A stretch of DNA of 64,000 bases, taken from assembly GCA_019636235.1 (NCBI GenBank), contig JAHBXW010000021.1, positions 25,394-89,393 on the forward strand, given 5' to 3'. Positions within the stretch are counted from its first letter, which is position 1; each line of letters opens with the position of its first letter. A program made the position numbers and the translations under genes. The notes below the pieces were generated by a model, which worked only from the letters and a program-made list of their open reading frames with translations, did not search any database and was not told where the DNA came from. Positions 17,899 to 26,506 of the stretch are shown one piece after another. The DNA comes from Planctomyces sp. (GTDB lineage Bacteria; Planctomycetota; Planctomycetia; Planctomycetales; Planctomycetaceae).

Positions 17899-19305
17899 AT
17901 GGCGAACTGGACACGACGGGACTGGCTGGCGAGCGTCTCCGCGGCGGCGGCGCTGCGGCCCTTCGCCGCCCGCGGCGAGGACGAAGCCCCCAACCAGGGA
18001 CTGCGGATCGGCACGTTTCGGACCGACGTCACGCCCCCGCTGGGACACGCCCTGTGCGGCGGCTGGATCCCCGCGGCCGGCGTCATCGACGACCCGCTGG
18101 AAGCGATCGGGCTGGTGATCCTCGGCGCCGGACAACCGATCGTGCTGTGCGCCGTGGACTGGACGGGATTGCTGAACGGCGCGCAGTCGGCCTGGCAGCG
18201 TGGTTTGGCCGAGGCGGTTGGAACCGACCCCTCGCGTGTCGCGGTGCACTGCGTGCATCAGCACAACGCGCCGTTCGCCTGCCTGGATTCGCAGGCGATC
18301 ATTGAGCGGACGACCGAACTGCCGCCCATGCTGGACCTGGCGTTCTTCGAGGCGGCGGTCTCGGCGACGGCGCGGGTCGCCAGCGAGGCCGTGCGCACGG
18401 CTCGTCCGCTGACGCACATCGCCTCCGGCCAGGCGCCGGTTGATCGCGTCGCGGGAAACCGCCGGATGCTGGGGGCGGACGGCCGCGTGAAGTCGATGCG
18501 CGGGAGCGCGTCGAAGGACCCCGAACACCACGCCGCCCCCGAGGGGCTGATCGATCCGTTCCTCAAAACGGTCGCGTTCTACAGCGGCGAGGAACGCATC
18601 GCCGCCTGTCATTACTACGCCTGCCACCCGATGAGCTATTACGGAGACGGACGCGTGTCGGCCGATTTCTGCGGACTGGCGCGCCGGCAACGGCAAACGG
18701 AAGACCCGGGGTGCACGCACCTGTATTTCAACGGTTGCGGCGGAAACATCGGCGCCGGCAAGTACAACGACGGCTCGCACGCGATGCGGCCCATCCTGAC
18801 GAGCCGCATCCATGACGCTCTTGTCGCCTCCGAAGCGGCGCTGCGCCCGGAACCCCTCGACAGTGTGGGCTGGACGACGGCCGACGTCCGTCTGCCGCCC
18901 GATCCGAAGTGGGACGCCGCGGCGCTCGCCGCGCAGATCGCCGACCCCGCGCGGTCCGCCGTGGATCGCTACCGCCCGGCTTACACGCTGGCGTACCTCA
19001 ATCGGTTCGCCGCCGATGTGCCCATCACGCTCTCAGCGCTGCATGTCAACTCGCTGTCGCTGCTGCACCTGCCCGCCGAGTGCTTCGCCGAGTACCAGCT
19101 CCGCGCGCAGTCGGCGTCGCCGGGGCGATTCGTCGCCTGTGCGGCGTACGGGGACGGCGGCCCGTGGTACATCCCGACCCGCGCAGCCTTTCCGCAGGGG
19201 GGCTACGAGGTCAGCGTGAGCTGGTGCGGGCCGGAGGTCGACGATGCGCTGTGGACGGGCATGGCCCGTCTGCTGGCGGAGGCGCCCCGCTTGCCGGGCG
19301 CGTGA
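17899..19305 (+). CDS. Tat-exported neutral/alkaline ceramidase-like protein
   Basis: 468 residues. The N-terminus TRRDWLASVSAAAALRPFAARG is a twin-arginine signal. The body resembles the neutral/alkaline non-lysosomal ceramidase N-terminal domain: a beta-rich opening with FRTDVTPPLGHALCGG, histidines in VHCVHQHNAPF (near 115) and HYYACHPMSYYGDG (near 240) that could bind zinc, and YFNGCGGNIGAGKYN (near 275). Family members hydrolyse the amide bond of ceramides outside the cell, but planctomycete versions are uncharacterised and could act on another amide or ester. The ATG at 17899 is used because the longer open frame to 16693 is only the antisense of the neighbouring gene. Confidence 0.8.
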   Translation: MANWTRRDWLASVSAAAALRPFAARGEDEAPNQGLRIGTFRTDVTPPLGHALCGGWIPAAGVIDDPLEAIGLVILGAGQPIVLCAVDWTGLLNGAQSAWQRGLAEAVGTDPSRVAVHCVHQHNAPFACLDSQAIIERTTELPPMLDLAFFEAAVSATARVASEAVRTARPLTHIASGQAPVDRVAGNRRMLGADGRVKSMRGSASKDPEHHAAPEGLIDPFLKTVAFYSGEERIAACHYYACHPMSYYGDGRVSADFCGLARRQRQTEDPGCTHLYFNGCGGNIGAGKYNDGSHAMRPILTSRIHDALVASEAALRPEPLDSVGWTTADVRLPPDPKWDAAALAAQIADPARSAVDRYRPAYTLAYLNRFAADVPITLSALHVNSLSLLHLPAECFAEYQLRAQSASPGRFVACAAYGDGGPWYIPTRAAFPQGGYEVSVSWCGPEVDDALWTGMARLLAEAPRLPGA

Positions 19306-19386
19306 CGTCCCCGCACACCCGGCGGTCTGAAGGCAGGGTCTCAGCCGCCAAGGCCCGGCCTGCGAAATCCTTCCCCCGCAATCGCT

Positions 19387-21672
19387 CTACCGCAGGTCCA
19401 GCGGATCGACATCGATCGCCAGCTCCACGCCGTCCGGAAGCGCCAGCAGTGGCTCGACTTGCTTCCACCAATCCAACAGCGGACCCACCTCCGGCGAAGA
19501 AGCCTGGCAGTGGTAGCGGTAATGCTTCTTGAGCTTCAGCACCGGGGCGGGCGCGGGACCCAGAATCCGCAGCTCGTCTCCGTAAGGCCGGGCCGACTCC
19601 CGAAACACGTTCGCCAGCCGACGCGATTCGCCCCGCACCAGCTCCTCCCGCTCGCCTCGCAGAACGATGCGAGCCAGTGTCCGGAAAGGGGGCGCGCCCG
19701 ATTCCTGGCGCTGTGCCAATTCGCGCGCCGCGAACGACAGATAGTCGTGGTCCACGGACAACTGGATCACCGGGTCATCCGGCGACATCGTCTGCACCAG
19801 CACCCGTCCCCCGCGGTCCCCCCGGCCCGTCCGACCCGCCACCTGCGCGATCAACTGGAACGTCCGCTCAGCCGCCCGCAGGTCCGGCTGGTGCAGCATC
19901 GTGTCGGCGTCCACGACCCCCACCAGCGTGACGTTCGGAAAATCCAGTCCCTTGGCGATCATCTGCGTGCCCAGCAGGATGTCGACCTCCCCCTGCCGGA
20001 ATCGGTCGAGCGCCGCATCGTGGCTCCCCGGACGGCGCATTGAGTCGCTGTCCATCCGCAGCACCCGGGCGTCCGGGAACTTGTGGCGGACCTCCGCCTC
20101 CAGCCGCTGCGTCCCCGCGCCCAGAAACTTCAGCCCGGGCTGGCCGCACGCCGGGCAGCGTTCCGGCGGGGGCATCTCGAATTCGCAGCTGTGGCACATC
20201 AGGCGGCCGCGGTCCCGGTGCCACGTCATCGACACGTCGCAGTCGGGGCACTTCACGCCGTCCGCACAGCGGATGCACCACAGCACGGGCGAATAGCCGC
20301 GGAGGTTCAGGAACAGGATTACCTGGCCGCCGTCTTCGATGGCCCGCTGCACGGCGTGCTGCAACGGCCGGCTGAGGGAATGGCCGCGGGTCGTCAGCGG
20401 GTCGTTGCGGGTGTCGACCAGCACCACCGGCGGCAGCGGCCGCTGCTCGACGCGGTTCGGCAGGGAAACGAGGACGTCCAACCCCTGCTGCGCGCGGAGG
20501 AAGGATTCCAGCGTGGGGGTGGCGGAGCCGAGGATCAGGGGAATCCGTTCGCGGCGGGCGCGTTCCCGGGCAACCTCGCGGGCATGGTAGCGGGGCGTGG
20601 AGTTCTGCTTGAACGTCGTCTCGTGCTCTTCATCGAGGACGATGACCCCCAGGTGCGGCGCGGGGGCAAAGACGGCGCTGCGGGCCCCGACGACGACCTC
20701 CACCTCGCCTCGGGCGATCCGCTGCCAGTGCCAGTGCCGCTCCGCGTCGCTGAGATGGCTGTGCAGGACGGCCACCGAAGCGAACCGGCTGCGAAAGCGG
20801 CGGATCGTCTGCGGCGTGAGGCTGATTTCGGGAACGAGGACGATCGCCTGGCGTCCATAGCTGACGACCTCGCGGATGGCCCGGATGTAGAGTTCCGTCT
20901 TGCCGCTGCCGGTCACGCCGTGCAGCAGGATCGTCTCGTGACGGGACTCGCGGAGCGGGATCAGGATACGATCGTGGGCCCGCGCCTGGACAGCGTTGAG
21001 AATCAGGTCCGCGGCCCGGGGCGGCGCGGGCTCGTCGTCGGCCATCGTCGATCGCCGATGCCGGATCGGAACGATCAGGCGCTTGTCTCGGAGAGCGTGG
21101 ATGGGCGATGTGCCGCAGCTCGCGGCCTCGGCCAACTGATCGACCGCCACGGGCCCCTCGGACCGCTGCAGAACCGCGATGACCGCCTGCTGCCGAGCCG
21201 GCAGCCGCAGGGCCGCCAACCGTTCGGCCGCGTCCTTGGCCAGCGCGTAGCACGTGATCTCGCGGGTGCCCGCCTGCTTTTTGACGCCCGCCGGCACGAC
21301 GCCCTCGAGCACCTGTCCCCATCCGCAGAGATAGCGGTCGGCAATCCAGCGAGTCAGTTCCAGCATCGCCGGCGAGAGGAGCGGTTCGCGATCGACGATT
21401 TCGGCGACCGACTTCAGCCGCCGGCTGGTTGGCGCGTCCGCTCCGACGCTCACGCAGTAGCCGGTCGTCAGCGTGTTGCCGCGGCCGAACGGGACGCGAA
21501 CCCGCTGCCCGGGCTGGATCAGGTCCCTGAGGTCATCCGGGACCAGGTAGTGATACGAATCGAGCCGCGGCAGGTTGAAGACCAGCTCGGCGACGAGGCA
21601 ATCCCGTTCCGCCGCCTGCTCCCAGGCTTCGGGCGGAACAGGAGGCTCGAAAAGGCGGCGCTGCTGGCTCAT
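19387..21672 (-). CDS. priA: Primosomal protein N' (replication restart helicase PriA)
   Basis: 761 residues, typical for PriA. It recognises stalled forks and reloads the replicative helicase by unwinding the lagging arm with ATP. An N-terminal DNA-binding region (about 25-110) precedes a superfamily 2 helicase core with Walker A GVTGSGKT (252-259) and DEEH (347-350), then GSATPTLES. An inserted zinc-binding region (roughly 455-505) carries the paired cysteines CIRC, CPDC, CHSC and CPAC. Further motifs are GTQMIAKGLDFPNVTLVGV and QVAGRTGRGDRGG. The ATG at 21672 follows the sialidase-like gene by only 7 bp, both on the reverse strand. Confidence 0.96.
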   Translation of the reverse strand: MSQQRRLFEPPVPPEAWEQAAERDCLVAELVFNLPRLDSYHYLVPDDLRDLIQPGQRVRVPFGRGNTLTTGYCVSVGADAPTSRRLKSVAEIVDREPLLSPAMLELTRWIADRYLCGWGQVLEGVVPAGVKKQAGTREITCYALAKDAAERLAALRLPARQQAVIAVLQRSEGPVAVDQLAEAASCGTSPIHALRDKRLIVPIRHRRSTMADDEPAPPRAADLILNAVQARAHDRILIPLRESRHETILLHGVTGSGKTELYIRAIREVVSYGRQAIVLVPEISLTPQTIRRFRSRFASVAVLHSHLSDAERHWHWQRIARGEVEVVVGARSAVFAPAPHLGVIVLDEEHETTFKQNSTPRYHAREVARERARRERIPLILGSATPTLESFLRAQQGLDVLVSLPNRVEQRPLPPVVLVDTRNDPLTTRGHSLSRPLQHAVQRAIEDGGQVILFLNLRGYSPVLWCIRCADGVKCPDCDVSMTWHRDRGRLMCHSCEFEMPPPERCPACGQPGLKFLGAGTQRLEAEVRHKFPDARVLRMDSDSMRRPGSHDAALDRFRQGEVDILLGTQMIAKGLDFPNVTLVGVVDADTMLHQPDLRAAERTFQLIAQVAGRTGRGDRGGRVLVQTMSPDDPVIQLSVDHDYLSFAARELAQRQESGAPPFRTLARIVLRGEREELVRGESRRLANVFRESARPYGDELRILGPAPAPVLKLKKHYRYHCQASSPEVGPLLDWWKQVEPLLALPDGVELAIDVDPLDLR

Positions 21673-21679
21673 GCCGCCA

Positions 21680-22780
21680 TTATTGGTCGGCCACGCCGGC
21701 CTGGGGCAGTCCCGGCCACCGGCCGTCGGGCATCTCCCGCAGCTCCAGCAGCTCGGGATTGACGACGACGTGGCGGATCTTCTTGCGGTCCCAGGTGTAC
21801 GTGATGTGCACCCGCCCGTCGTTCGCCTGAATGACGGCCGGATAGGAGTACTCGCCCCGTTGGTTCTCCAGAATGGCCGCCGCGCGCCAGGACTCGCCGT
21901 CGTCGCTGATGGCGACGTTCAACAGTTCCCGCGAGTGCGGACGACCAGCACGACGCAGCGTGTGGTTGTACACCAGCAGGTGCCGCCCGTCGGCCAGCGT
22001 CACGGCGTCGATCCCGGAATTCGGATTCGGCAGCACGGTCGCTGCCAGCGGGGACCAGGTCCGTCCCTGATCGGTCGATCGCGTGCTGGCGACCCAGCCC
22101 TCCTGCGTGCGGCACAGCGCCTGCAGCGATCCGTCCTTGTGAGTCAGGATCGTCGGCTGGATGGCGTTCCATTCGCGGCCGTCGTTGATCGGTCCGATCC
22201 GATCCCATGTCCGCCCCTGGTCCCGCGTGATCTCGAAATGGACGCGCCAGCCGTCGTGCTCGGTGCTGGAACCGCACAGCAGCAAGCCGTCGGGCAGGGT
22301 GATGGCCTTGTTGCGGACGGGGCCGTCGATGGTGTGCGGCAGCCGCCGCGGCCAACTCCAGGTGTCGCCGCCGTCTTCGGAGACGGTCAGCATGCCCCAC
22401 CAGTCATCCGGGTTGGGACCGACTTTGTAGAACAGCAGCAGGGGGCCGGCTTCGATCTGCTGCAGGACGGGATTCCAGCAGGGGTAACGAAGCGTGGAGT
22501 GCTGGACGCCGTCGGCGACTTCGACGGGAGTCGACCAGCCGTCAGAGCCGAGCTTCGACACCCAGATGCCGACATCGGGATGTTTCTCTTCGGTGCCGCC
22601 GAACCAGGCGGCGACCATTCCGCCGGGAGTTTCGACGATCGTCGAAGCGTGACATTCCGGGTACGGCGCGGTTTCGTAAATGAACTGGCTCGAGAGCACG
22701 CCGGGCGCCGGGTCGGCGGCGCGGGCGGCCACCGTGGATGCGAATACGACGGCAAGCAGTAGATTGGTTCGCAACGGCAT
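21680..22780 (-). CDS. Secreted sialidase-fold (BNR/Asp-box) exo-glycosidase
   Basis: 366 residues. A signal peptide (MPLRTNLLLAVVFASTVAARA, about 1-21) precedes a six-bladed propeller with Asp-boxes: SEDGGDTWSW, TRDQGRTWD, STDQGRTWS and SDDGESWR. ETPGGMVAAWFGGTEEKHPDVGIW near residues 49-72 matches the opening of the planctomycete sialidase/exo-alpha-sialidase family. It may remove terminal sugars or acids from glycans, but the sialic acid specificity is an inference from the fold. It is the last gene before priA on the reverse strand and follows the restriction endonuclease gene after 41 bp. Confidence 0.85.
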   Translation of the reverse strand: MPLRTNLLLAVVFASTVAARAADPAPGVLSSQFIYETAPYPECHASTIVETPGGMVAAWFGGTEEKHPDVGIWVSKLGSDGWSTPVEVADGVQHSTLRYPCWNPVLQQIEAGPLLLFYKVGPNPDDWWGMLTVSEDGGDTWSWPRRLPHTIDGPVRNKAITLPDGLLLCGSSTEHDGWRVHFEITRDQGRTWDRIGPINDGREWNAIQPTILTHKDGSLQALCRTQEGWVASTRSTDQGRTWSPLAATVLPNPNSGIDAVTLADGRHLLVYNHTLRRAGRPHSRELLNVAISDDGESWRAAAILENQRGEYSYPAVIQANDGRVHITYTWDRKKIRHVVVNPELLELREMPDGRWPGLPQAGVADQ

Positions 22781-22821
22781 TCGTTCGTGTCCTTCGGCGA
22801 GTGAAGCTTTGGCGTGGGCCG

Positions 22822-23436
22822 TTACTCGGGCACGACGCCCAGCAGGACCAGTGGAACTCCGGGAACGCCTCGCCCCTGCCGCGCGAGATCGTACAGCGCT
22901 CCTTCGAAGTATCCTGGTCCGGACGACATCTGCTCCTGCATGGATTTCATCGGCAGGATTTCGATGCCGACATCGATCTGGTCTCCGACATAGAAGGCCA
23001 GGTGCTTCACGAACAGGTCGTAGGCGATGAAGCTGTACTTTCCAAACTGCACTTCGACGGCGACGCGATTGCGTACGAAGTCGGTCTGGTTGTAGGACGA
23101 AATCGGCCGGCGGCCGGCGGCTTCGATTTCACGCTTCTGCTCGGGCGGCGTCAGAGTCAGAGTCCGGCGAATCAGCGCATACTCGTCGGTCACCCAATAG
23201 CTTGTTCGCGATTCATGCCAACCATGGGATCGGAACCTCTTTTGGAACTCCACATTGATCACTTTCGGCGCGAAGAGCGCCTTTCCAGACATGCGTTTCT
23301 CGCGGCTGATCTTTGTGCGGCTCGCTGTGGCGTCGACGTCTCGAACAACCTGCTCAATTTCCGCCCAGACGCCGGGCTCGTGAACGAGCAGCCATTCGTG
23401 GCCGTTCAAGTGGGAATGCAGACCGGCAATTCGCAT
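22822..23436 (-). CDS. Type II restriction endonuclease, BstYI/BglII family
   Basis: 204 residues. The catalytic signature DFVRNRVAVEVQF has D119, E128 and Q130, the same spacing as the BglII active site (D84, E93, Q95). From memory the whole chain closely follows BstYI (203 residues), including SHLNG, ESRTxY, SYNQTDF, FGKYSF, YDLFVKH and RQGRGVP. BstYI cuts R^GATCY as a dimer; this protein probably does the same. The gene starts 9 bp after the stop of a cognate methyltransferase, so the pair forms an operon with the methylase first. No controller-protein gene is visible. The patch has slightly lower GC than its neighbours, consistent with transfer. Confidence 0.93.
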   Translation of the reverse strand: MRIAGLHSHLNGHEWLLVHEPGVWAEIEQVVRDVDATASRTKISREKRMSGKALFAPKVINVEFQKRFRSHGWHESRTSYWVTDEYALIRRTLTLTPPEQKREIEAAGRRPISSYNQTDFVRNRVAVEVQFGKYSFIAYDLFVKHLAFYVGDQIDVGIEILPMKSMQEQMSSGPGYFEGALYDLARQGRGVPGVPLVLLGVVPE

Positions 23437-23445
23437 GAAACCGAT

Positions 23446-24366
23446 TCACTCGCCTGGGCGTGCGGCAACCTGACCCGTGGGACGATAAACCTCGCGGCCC
23501 ATCGGCCGGGTTCGGAGCGCCCCTGCGAACTCCAAACGCACGCGTTCCCGAGCGATCTTCAGGTATTCGGACATGATCTCCGCTCCCGCCGCTCGGCGTC
23601 CATGCCGGACCGCCGCGATCGCCGTGGAACCAACGCCCATGTAGGGATCGACGACCAGCCCGCTGGCCGTCGTGAGGCTGAGGACCAGGCGCTCGATCAG
23701 TTCCACCGGAAACTGGCAGGGGTGAGACGTCTTCTCGACATGATTGTGCTTGACATTCGGGATGACCCAGACATCGCCCGGATTCTTGCCGGCAGGGTGG
23801 CAGGAATATTCTCCAGCCCGCGGCCCCTTGAAGTACTTCTTGCCGGGGTACTTTTGAGGGACGCGAATCGGATCAACGTCGAAATGGTACTCATCTCCTT
23901 TGGTGTACCATGAAACAGTCTCGTATCGGCCTGACAGTCTCCTCGAACAATGCAATCCATGCTCGAAGTGCCAGACTATGCGGTTGCGCAGCCGAAGCCC
24001 CAGCTCCGAGCAGATTGGGTAGAGGAGAACGTCGAGCGGAACAATGGATCCGTTTGACACGAAATTTCCGACCTGCCAGCACAAGCTGCCTTGCGGCGAG
24101 AGAATGCGGACGCACTCGGAAAGCACTTCGCCCTGTTTGCTCAAGTACTCCGCCAGCGCGGTCTTCCGCTCATAGGACTTTCCGATATTGTACGGCGGCG
24201 ATGTGACAACGAGCTGCGCGCAGCCATCAGGCATCGTGCGGAGCAATTCCAGGCAGTCCCCTGGATAGAGAGTGACCACGTTGTCGGATTCAAATCTCCG
24301 CGCGATCTCCGTCCGCTCTTGATAAAGCAGGCCCTGATTCCCCAGGCGGGCGACTTGTGCCGTCAT
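23446..24366 (-). CDS. DNA methyltransferase, probably N4-cytosine, partner of the BstYI-like endonuclease
   Basis: 306 residues. Motif order is that of the beta class: the catalytic TSPPY comes first (55-59) and the S-adenosylmethionine-binding DPYMGVGSTA second (240-249), with SHPCQFP before it. TSPPY is the form usual for N4-cytosine enzymes, whereas N6-adenine enzymes carry DPPY or NPPY. BglII-type systems use N4-cytosine methylation, so RGAT(m4C)Y is the expected product. The ATG at 24366 is preferred; an upstream TTG at 24429 would add 21 residues without family sequence. It precedes the endonuclease gene in one operon and follows cysI by 72 bp on the same strand. Confidence 0.92.
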   Translation of the reverse strand: MTAQVARLGNQGLLYQERTEIARRFESDNVVTLYPGDCLELLRTMPDGCAQLVVTSPPYNIGKSYERKTALAEYLSKQGEVLSECVRILSPQGSLCWQVGNFVSNGSIVPLDVLLYPICSELGLRLRNRIVWHFEHGLHCSRRLSGRYETVSWYTKGDEYHFDVDPIRVPQKYPGKKYFKGPRAGEYSCHPAGKNPGDVWVIPNVKHNHVEKTSHPCQFPVELIERLVLSLTTASGLVVDPYMGVGSTAIAAVRHGRRAAGAEIMSEYLKIARERVRLEFAGALRTRPMGREVYRPTGQVAARPGE

Positions 24367-24438
24367 GCGTCCGTCCACGTTCCTGTTGACCGTCGCGGGA
24401 AGTGTACAGAAAGGCAGTCCCGCAGGCAAACCGGCCGA

Positions 24439-26148
24439 TCAGCCGGGCAGCAACGCTTCCTTCCCGACCCGGAAGCAGTAGTCGCCAAACGCCTCGCCCG
24501 CGGATCGCTCTGACACGTACCGCGCCACGACCGGCTCGAGCCGCGTGGCGATCTCCTCCTGCGGCACGAGATCCTGCCACAGGTAGCCCAGCCGGGTGCA
24601 GGCCACGTTGCCCCCCAGGTAGATCGTGTACTTGTTCCGCGCCTTCCCCACCAGGCCGATGTCCGGCGCATACGGGCGGGCGCAGCCGTTCGGGCAGCCC
24701 GTCATATGCACCGCGATCCGCTCCCCCAGCAGACCATGCCGGGCCAGCAGCCCTTCAATCTGATCCATTACGGCCGGCATTACCCGCTCCGCTTCCGTGA
24801 CGGCCAGCCCGCACGTCGGATAGGCCGGGCAGGCGATCGACAACCGCCGCGCCAACGTCCACTGTTCCGCCGACTTGATCCAGTGCTCGGCCAGCATCCG
24901 ATCGATGTCGTTGCGGTCCTCCGCCGCGATGTCGCAGAGGATCATGCCCTGCAGAGCCGTGTTCCGCACGTCCATGCCGTACTTGCGGAGGACGGCGCGA
25001 AGGCCTGTCTTGATCCGCAGATCGCCTTCGTCCTTGATGCGCCCATTCTCGATGTTGATCCCCAGGAACCAGCGACCGTCCCCCTGTTCGTGCCAGCCGA
25101 TGTGGTCGTCCACGCCGGTCACATCCGTGGGATGCGGCTCGGGAAGCTGCAGGCCGCTGTACAGTTCGACCTGCGTCTTGAACCACGGCACGCCGCGCTC
25201 GGCGATCAGATATTTGAGCCGCGCCAGCTTGCGGTCCGCGCGGTTGCCGTAGTCGCGCTGCACCTTGACGACCGCCTCGGCGACGGCGACGGCCTGATCG
25301 GGCGTGCAGAACGCCATCCGCTTCGCCACGGCGGGAAACGTCTTCTTGTTGGCCGGCGTCATGCCCATGCTGCCGCCGACGAGCACGTTGTAGCCCACGA
25401 TCCGGTCCTGCTCGACGACCGCCAGGAACCCCAGGTCCTGCGAATACAGGTCGATGCAGTTGTCCTCGGGCAGGGCGACGCCGATTTTGAATTTCCGCGG
25501 CAGGTAGACCTTGCCGTAGATCGGCTCTTCATCGACGTGGTCCGGACCGGACGGGACCGTGCAGACGTATTCGTGAACCTTCTGGGCCTCGGTTTCCTGG
25601 TCATCCTGCGGCTTCAGCCAGATCTCGTAATACGCCGACGTCCGGGGGCGGAGATGGGCCGCCAGCGCGTCGCACAGCGCCTGCATCTCATCGTGAACCC
25701 GGCTGTTGCGGTAAGGCGCCGGGCAGCACATGACGTTGCGGTTCACGTCCCCGCACGCGCCCAGCGTCGTCAGCTTAACGTCGTTGATGCCCTTGATGGC
25801 TGAACGCAGGTCCTGCTTCAGCACTCCGTGGAGCTGAAACCCCTGCCGGTCGGTGATCCGCAGCGTGCCGTTGCCGTACTGCTCGCAGAGGTCCAGTTCG
25901 GACAGCGTCTGCGCGGCGGTCAGCTTCCCGCCCGGCACGCGGGTGCGGACCATGAACATGAATTCCTTCTCTGCGCCGCGATGGTCGCGGTTGTCCTGCT
26001 GGTAGGAACCGTGGTGCTTCAGCAGGTTCGCATTGTCCTCGTTGAGGCTCTTGAACTCCGGCGCGAGCTCCTCAGCGATCGACCCGCGCAGCTGGCGGCT
26101 GGCTTCCTTGACGTGTTCGACCTTGCTGAGTTTCGGTTCGTCCGACAT
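24439..26148 (-). CDS. cysI: Assimilatory sulfite reductase hemoprotein beta subunit
   Basis: 569 residues, the size of CysI. It reduces sulfite to sulfide with six electrons at a siroheme coupled to a 4Fe-4S cluster, in the cytoplasm. The N-terminal half has the two ferredoxin-like repeats (RITDRQGFQLHG, GACGDVNRNVMCCPAP). The cluster ligands are visible near the C-terminus as ACPAYPTCG (C-x5-C) and TGCPNGCARPY (C-x3-C). No cysJ flavoprotein is adjacent, so electrons may come from ferredoxin or a distant gene. The second ATG, at 26148, sits 6 bases after GAGG and is preferred over the ATG at 26154. Divergent from msrP. Confidence 0.94.
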   Translation of the reverse strand: MSDEPKLSKVEHVKEASRQLRGSIAEELAPEFKSLNEDNANLLKHHGSYQQDNRDHRGAEKEFMFMVRTRVPGGKLTAAQTLSELDLCEQYGNGTLRITDRQGFQLHGVLKQDLRSAIKGINDVKLTTLGACGDVNRNVMCCPAPYRNSRVHDEMQALCDALAAHLRPRTSAYYEIWLKPQDDQETEAQKVHEYVCTVPSGPDHVDEEPIYGKVYLPRKFKIGVALPEDNCIDLYSQDLGFLAVVEQDRIVGYNVLVGGSMGMTPANKKTFPAVAKRMAFCTPDQAVAVAEAVVKVQRDYGNRADRKLARLKYLIAERGVPWFKTQVELYSGLQLPEPHPTDVTGVDDHIGWHEQGDGRWFLGINIENGRIKDEGDLRIKTGLRAVLRKYGMDVRNTALQGMILCDIAAEDRNDIDRMLAEHWIKSAEQWTLARRLSIACPAYPTCGLAVTEAERVMPAVMDQIEGLLARHGLLGERIAVHMTGCPNGCARPYAPDIGLVGKARNKYTIYLGGNVACTRLGYLWQDLVPQEEIATRLEPVVARYVSERSAGEAFGDYCFRVGKEALLPG

Positions 26149-26154
26149 CTGCAT

Positions 26155-26506
26155 CCTCTAACGCGACGCGTCTCGTCGCCGTAAACGTGGGGCCGCACAA
26201 CCGCCGGCCGCGGGCGCCGCGGCTGATCGGTCCCGTGCGCGCGGGCTGGAACGCCGTCGACCGCCGGGAAAGCGAACGCCTGTCCGCAGCAAGCCGGCGC
26301 GCCGCACGGATCGGATGCCGATTCGCATCGGGCCGGATTTCGACCGCTTTGGCGACGTTAGCAGCTTTCCGGAGCCTCAGCCAGCGGACTCGCGCCGGCC
26401 GGAATTCGAGGCCCCCGGGCGTTCCCGGGGTCTGGAAATTGCATTGTTCGATCGCCGGGGGCATGCTGTCCACAATCAATCCGGCCTCGAACAGGGAAGA
26501 TGGCTG
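26155..26506. other. Divergent intergenic region between cysI and msrP
   Basis: No coding frame with family sequence is seen in these 352 bp. The msrP frame stays open back to 26315, but those codons look noncoding. Both promoters must lie here; no clear -35/-10 pair was found. Confidence 0.45.
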
